Positions 41,530 through 45,111 of a stretch of DNA of 45,111 bases are shown here, piece after piece. A program made the translations under genes and the position numbers. The notes under the pieces were generated by a model. It was given only the letters and a program-made list of their open reading frames with translations. It was not told the DNA's origin and did not search any database. The DNA comes from Bacillus sp. FJAT-29814 (GTDB taxonomy: Bacteria; Bacillota; Bacilli; Bacillales; Cytobacillaceae), in assembly GCF_001510715.1 (NCBI RefSeq), contig NZ_LMTJ01000019.1:1-45111 (forward strand). The letters run 5' to 3'. Position 1 is the first letter of the stretch. Each line of letters begins with the position of its first letter.

Positions 41530-42048
41530 GTGGCATTATATTTTTATTTACTTATTGTATTCTTGCTAGCCGCGTTTTATTTTGATGCCAGGATCCAGAA
41601 GATTCCTAATTGGCTGACGGTTACCGGCGTCGTTGCCGGACTGTTTATCCATGTGATCAGGTCAGGTTTTGCCGGGCTAAAATTTTCCTTTTACGGCATT
41701 ATCGTCGGCTTTGTGATCATGTTTGTGCTTTATTTGGCAAAAGCGATTGGTGCCGGCGACGTCAAGCTGTTTGCCGCAATCGGCGCATTGACCGGGGTTG
41801 AGTTTTCATTATATGGCATCATGTATTCGATTATTTACGCAGGCTTGATTGGGGTTGTCCTGCTGCTCGTCAGACGAGAATTTGTGTCGCGTACGGTGGG
41901 GTTATTTTTAAAAATGAATGAACTGAAAGAGGCGCAAGAAAAGGGAGAAGTCATGGAAGCGTACAAGAAAAAAGAAGTCCTGACGTTTCCGTTCATGTAC
42001 GCGGTGATTCCCGGAATCGCCACCACCTATTTCTACGTGATTCTTTAA
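41530..42048 (+). CDS. Prepilin peptidase (A24 family, TadV/CpaA-like)
   Basis: 172 residues with about five spans. The two catalytic aspartates are in FDARIQKIPNWLT (near residue 18) and GAGDVKLFAAIGAL (near 78), the A24 peptidase pair. It cuts Flp and TadE-type prepilins. The start is GTG 41530 with GAAAGGGGG 6 nt upstream. It is 15 nt before the FHA gene. Confidence 0.9.
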   Translation: MALYFYLLIVFLLAAFYFDARIQKIPNWLTVTGVVAGLFIHVIRSGFAGLKFSFYGIIVGFVIMFVLYLAKAIGAGDVKLFAAIGALTGVEFSLYGIMYSIIYAGLIGVVLLLVRREFVSRTVGLFLKMNELKEAQEKGEVMEAYKKKEVLTFPFMYAVIPGIATTYFYVIL

Positions 42049-42063
42049 GGGAGGGGGAGAAGC

Positions 42064-43698
42064 ATGCCGAACCAAATGTATTCATTTGATTATCAAGTCT
42101 ATGACAGCAGTGCCAGAAAATTCATTAAAGTCACAAGAAGCCGCCCTCCAATCCACCATGATGAATTAGAGGACCTTTCTGTGAAAATGATTCAGGCCAA
42201 TGCAATTCCGCCGCTTGTCCCGCTGGAAATCGAGGAAATCAATCTTGATGTCACACTGCACTATGAGATCACGGGCAGGGTTTCATTAGAGCAGTACCTT
42301 TCCACGAGAAGCCTAAGCTTGCCGGACTTTTATCAGCTGCTCGATCAAATTATCGGCAAATTTGATGAGAGCCGCGACTACCTGCTGAACGAACAGAAAT
42401 TTGTCATCCATGAAGCGTTTATTTATGTTAAAGATAACCTCAAAGATGTTCGCTTGATGTACCTGCCGTTACGGGAAATTGCGGGCAAAGTGCCGATTCA
42501 GCTGGAATTTCGCCAATTTATGCTGAATATGGTCAGCCGTATCAGACAGTTATCCGGAAACGGTTTTCAGGAGTTATTAAACTATTTGAAAAGCAGCCAA
42601 TTTTCACTGGAACAATTTCGCAGCATGGTGGCGATGAACCTAACTGCCGCTAGGGGCGGTGTCGGGTTTGCCGGCTTGCAGCAGAACGGGGCCGAAGCGG
42701 CTGCAGGGACTGGAGTTGCTGCGGGTCCCATTATGGGTGCCGGACTTGGCAAGGGTCCAGATGCTGGGGCCAGCCGGAGAATGGAAGGTAGTCCGGCACA
42801 AGCAGCGGAGAAAAACCAGAAATCCTGGTTTAGAAAGTCCAAAAGAGAAAAGGGTGCAAAAGGAAAGCCCGCCGGAGAAAAGATCGGTATAGAAAAGCCA
42901 TGGCATGACGGGGCTGAGGGACAGCCAACGGCAGAAGTCGCCGGGCTCAATCCGAAGGTCAAGTTGTATACGATATTGGCAGCCATCCTTGCCGCTGCTG
43001 GGATTTGGAAGCTGTATCTCAGCAGTCCGAGTGAGGGTATGTTGTACTTGTGTATTGGGTTAACGATTCTTGTAGCAGACTTGGTGTATATCGTTTTGGC
43101 GATTATCAAGCCGGGTGGACAGGTGCCTGTGCCGGTTAAAGAAAAACGGAAGAAGGAAAAACCGGCTCTGAAAAAAACGGGTAAGAACAAGAAACCGAAG
43201 GAAGCGGCGGACGAGGCTGAGCCAGACCTGGCAGTATCCCTCGCTGCAGTCATCCAACAGGCACCAGTTATCCATAATCCAGACGACTATTACCTTCATT
43301 TAGGAAACGAGACGACGCTGCTGATGAAGCCGGAAGACAATGGGGAAAAGGAAGTGGCCGCGACCGTACTTCTGTCAGAAGTGGAACAGCGGATCTTTCC
43401 GGTTGTGGAGATTGAGCAGAACGGCAAGGTGGAGAAAGTCAAGATTGATAAGGAACTGTTTATTATTGGGCGCAATCCTGAACAATGTCATTATGTATTA
43501 GACGCGGTCGGGATCTCGCGCACTCATTTTGAGATTACCGGCAGCGCTGACGGGCAGTACGGCATCCGTGATCTGCATTCGAAAAACGGCACCATGCTCA
43601 ACGGGCAGAAGCTAACGCCTGGACAAATCTATCCCATCAAAGATCGGGACAGCATTTTTGTGGGACGCTTGACATGTGTATTTAAACAGGAAGCTTAA
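42064..43698 (+). CDS. DUF6382-like protein with C-terminal FHA domain
   Basis: 544 residues. The N-terminal 190 residues look like the DUF6382 domain often found in Tad-type loci. A low-complexity Gly/Ala and Lys-rich linker (about 200-300), two membrane helices (about 300-345), another charged linker and an FHA domain (about 455-543) follow. FHA residues G-R (IIGRNPEQC), S-R-x-H (GISRTHFEI) and N-G (KNGTMLNGQ) are intact, so it should bind phosphothreonine. The architecture suggests a membrane protein that senses phosphorylation of a partner and links it to pilus assembly (inference). No kinase gene is in the window. Confidence 0.85.
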   Translation: MPNQMYSFDYQVYDSSARKFIKVTRSRPPIHHDELEDLSVKMIQANAIPPLVPLEIEEINLDVTLHYEITGRVSLEQYLSTRSLSLPDFYQLLDQIIGKFDESRDYLLNEQKFVIHEAFIYVKDNLKDVRLMYLPLREIAGKVPIQLEFRQFMLNMVSRIRQLSGNGFQELLNYLKSSQFSLEQFRSMVAMNLTAARGGVGFAGLQQNGAEAAAGTGVAAGPIMGAGLGKGPDAGASRRMEGSPAQAAEKNQKSWFRKSKREKGAKGKPAGEKIGIEKPWHDGAEGQPTAEVAGLNPKVKLYTILAAILAAAGIWKLYLSSPSEGMLYLCIGLTILVADLVYIVLAIIKPGGQVPVPVKEKRKKEKPALKKTGKNKKPKEAADEAEPDLAVSLAAVIQQAPVIHNPDDYYLHLGNETTLLMKPEDNGEKEVAATVLLSEVEQRIFPVVEIEQNGKVEKVKIDKELFIIGRNPEQCHYVLDAVGISRTHFEITGSADGQYGIRDLHSKNGTMLNGQKLTPGQIYPIKDRDSIFVGRLTCVFKQEA

Positions 43699-43720
43699 GA
43701 CCGAAACTGGAGTGGAAATG

Positions 43721-44611
43721 ATGTTTAAAAAAACAGGGGTTCTTCTTTTTACGGCTGCTATGATTCTGTCTGGCTGTGGTGAAACGAATGAATCCGTCAA
43801 ACCAGAAGTGAAATCTGAAAATGTTCAGGACCAAAAGTCAAAGGAAGTCAAGGACTATCGGCCGCTGATAGAAAAGCAAACCAATGAGCGGAATCAATTT
43901 TTGCAGGCGGTGAAATATCCGCAGGTGCAGGGTGGCGTTGGGCTCGTCAGTGTGGAAAAACAAAAGCTGATTTCGTTCTATCAGAATGACGCTGGCTTCT
44001 CCATCCATGTGGAAATTGATAAAAATCTTGCTGTTCCAACCGGTGCTGATGTGAAGGAAGCTACACTGACAAACGGGGAAACGGCATCCTACACAGACAA
44101 CGGTGTTGTCTATTACAAGGATCCGTCTTCTGGATTCACCTATGTAATTTCCAGTGTGGAAACAGGTATTGAGGAATTGCTTGCGATAGCCGGAAGTTTG
44201 ACGGAGAACAACGAGGCGCTTATGGTTGCTCAGTTTAAAGGGACGGATTATCTGCTGCCCCGCAATCTGATCGATAATAACCAGAAGCTCGACGCAATCG
44301 GTGCTGTAGTAGGAAAGAAAGCAAACAATATATCTGGCGAACTTGGGAATTATCTGTTTTTGAAGTACAGCGGGTTTGAGCTGGAGATCCTCGCTGAACC
44401 GGCCAAGCTGGAGCAGGAACGGGCAAAGCACGAAGCCACCCGGAAATACGAAGAAGTCAAGCTTGCTGATGGCACCCCAGCCTACTTCGTCGAAGTCAAC
44501 AAGGAAAAATCCCTTGAATTCACAAAAGACAGCTACGGCTATAAACTATCCGACAACTACCAAAAACTAACGAAAGACCAACTAATTCAAATCGCAAATT
44601 CTTTTAAATAG
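43721..44611 (+). CDS. Lipoprotein at the end of the Tad locus
   Basis: 296 residues. Lipobox ILSGC (Cys near 19), then a polar linker and an all-beta/alpha domain without a known enzymatic motif. I do not recognise the family. ATG 43721 is 8 nt after GGAG (43709-43712); ATG 43718 is the alternative. It begins 22 nt after the FHA gene and is followed by a terminator, so it is the last gene of the locus. Confidence 0.75.
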   Translation: MFKKTGVLLFTAAMILSGCGETNESVKPEVKSENVQDQKSKEVKDYRPLIEKQTNERNQFLQAVKYPQVQGGVGLVSVEKQKLISFYQNDAGFSIHVEIDKNLAVPTGADVKEATLTNGETASYTDNGVVYYKDPSSGFTYVISSVETGIEELLAIAGSLTENNEALMVAQFKGTDYLLPRNLIDNNQKLDAIGAVVGKKANNISGELGNYLFLKYSGFELEILAEPAKLEQERAKHEATRKYEEVKLADGTPAYFVEVNKEKSLEFTKDSYGYKLSDNYQKLTKDQLIQIANSFK

Positions 44612-44616
44612 GGGGA

Positions 44617-44647
44617 GCCACGGGGATTGTCCTCGTGGCGCTTTTCT
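44617..44647 (+). terminator. Terminator at the end of the Tad locus
   Basis: GCCACGGGGA (44617-44626) pairs with TCCTCGTGGC (44630-44639) with one mismatch, then a T-rich tail. Confidence 0.75.
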
Positions 44648-44736
44648 ATTATTCGGTGAATCAACAGCAGAACGGTCCAATGTTTCTTTAAAAAAAACAG
44701 AAGTTTTTCTCGGGAAAACTTTTCGTGAAAAAAGTA

Positions 44737-44765
44737 TTGACCTGGATGAAGTATTCTAGTAATAT
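44737..44765 (+). promoter_or_regulatory. rRNA promoter P1
   Basis: TTGACC (44737-44742), 17-bp spacer, TAATAT (44760-44765). Confidence 0.75.
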
Positions 44766-44818
44766 TAATTCTTGTCGCCGATGGAAATTAACAAAAACAT
44801 TTGATTTTAAAAAAGTGA

Positions 44819-44847
44819 TTGACTTTGAAAAATGTTTTTGCTATAAT
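44819..44847 (+). promoter_or_regulatory. rRNA promoter P2
   Basis: TTGACT (44819-44824), 17-bp spacer, TATAAT (44842-44847). Near-consensus; an AAAAAAGTG tract lies upstream, like that before P3. Confidence 0.9.
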
Positions 44848-44890
44848 AAATTCCTGTCGCTGAAACAGTCAATTATTTTTAAAAAAGTGG

Positions 44891-44919
44891 TTGACTTGGT
44901 GATGAAGAGATGATATATT
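44891..44919 (+). promoter_or_regulatory. rRNA promoter P3
   Basis: TTGACT (44891-44896), 17-bp spacer, TATATT (44914-44919). After it comes CCTGTCTCCG, similar to the segments after P1 and P2. The leader with TGTTCTTTGAAAACT (44940-44954) runs to the 16S gene. Confidence 0.88.
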
Positions 44920-45051
44920 ATTATCCTGTCTCCGAAAAATTGTTCTTTGAAAACTAAACAAACAAAAACGTCAACAATAAAAAACATCATGTTTCTTCTA
45001 TATATAAGAGGAACATGAGCCAACGTAACTTTATGAGCTAATCAACTCAAC

Positions 45052-45111
45052 TTTATTGGAGAGTTTGATCCTGGCTCAGGACGAACGCTGGCGGCGTGCC
45101 TAATACATGCA
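45052..45111 (+). rRNA. rrs: 16S ribosomal RNA, 5' end (partial)
   Basis: TTTATTGGAGAGTTTGATCC and the following bases match the conserved 5' end of Bacillus 16S rRNA (GGACGAACGCTGGCGGCGTG). The gene runs past the window edge. It has the same orientation as the 5S at the left end. Confidence 0.97.

Noticed and set aside
44725..44913. 62-codon frame before the 16S gene
   Set aside because: It lies over the tandem rRNA promoters; the open frame is due to AT-rich promoter DNA.

Overview
The window looks like a chromosomal segment of a spore-forming Bacillaceae bacterium (Bacillus, Neobacillus or Mesobacillus type; genus is a guess). The basis is a gerABC-type germinant receptor operon, a T-box leader, a consensus Bacillus Fur box, Bacillus-style GGAGG ribosome binding sites and the rRNA sequences. 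It starts in the 3' end of a 5S rRNA and stops about 60 nt into the next 16S rRNA. It is therefore the whole interval between two rrn operons lying in the same orientation.

Layout. 1-490: rrn terminator and two kinds of short tandem repeat. 494-4406: a MOSC protein, then a T-box-controlled operon (TIGR04076 protein, aldo/keto reductase, NhaC-family transporter). 4662-8819: a four-gene germinant receptor operon. 9010-12034: DUF378 protein, lipoprotein, a 57-aa minus-strand gene, PPOX-type flavoprotein and nitroreductase. 12288-14372: two adjacent LysM proteins. 14435-19708: a frameshifted acetyltransferase gene, then a minus-strand cluster of PatB/MalY C-S lyase, APC permease, tandem-domain AhpD-like protein and RidA, divergent from a MarR regulator. 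20038-23445: Fur-boxed ferric iron ABC transporter. 23596-26146: azlCD divergent from a MocR-type regulator broken by a 4-bp duplication. 26251-29786: ComP-like two-component system and a membrane protein. 29895-31895: secreted 2',3'-cyclic-nucleotide phosphodiesterase/nucleotidase with a PhoP-box-like upstream region. 32391-44611: a Tad/Flp-type pilus locus (TadZ, TadA, TadB, TadC, Flp pilin, two TadE-like pseudopilins, a large DUF5702-like protein, prepilin peptidase, FHA protein, two lipoproteins). 44737-45111: three tandem rRNA promoters, leader and 16S start.

How the genes work together. In the Tad locus the ATPases TadZ and TadA, the membrane platform TadB/TadC, the prepilin peptidase and the G-x4-E pilin-like proteins form one secretion/pilus machine; the FHA protein suggests phosphorylation-linked control. 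In the PatB-RidA cluster a C-S beta-lyase would release 2-aminoacrylate, which RidA hydrolyses, after uptake by the permease. The T-box operon appears to answer to an uncharged tRNA, best read as tRNA-Val.

Most unusual signals: (i) two arrays of TATCCGC/GCGGATA elements phased at about 20-21 bp, one of them inside the pilus locus with three perfect DnaA-box 9-mers; (ii) a T-box with a GUG specifier in front of a NhaC transporter; (iii) a histidine kinase with a strong Shine-Dalgarno placed before an AUC codon; (iv) two genes broken by small indels; (v) an 11-bp-phased PhoP-like box; (vi) a long inverted repeat covering the -10 and ribosome binding site of the nitroreductase gene. All calls come from reading the sequence; no database search was run.
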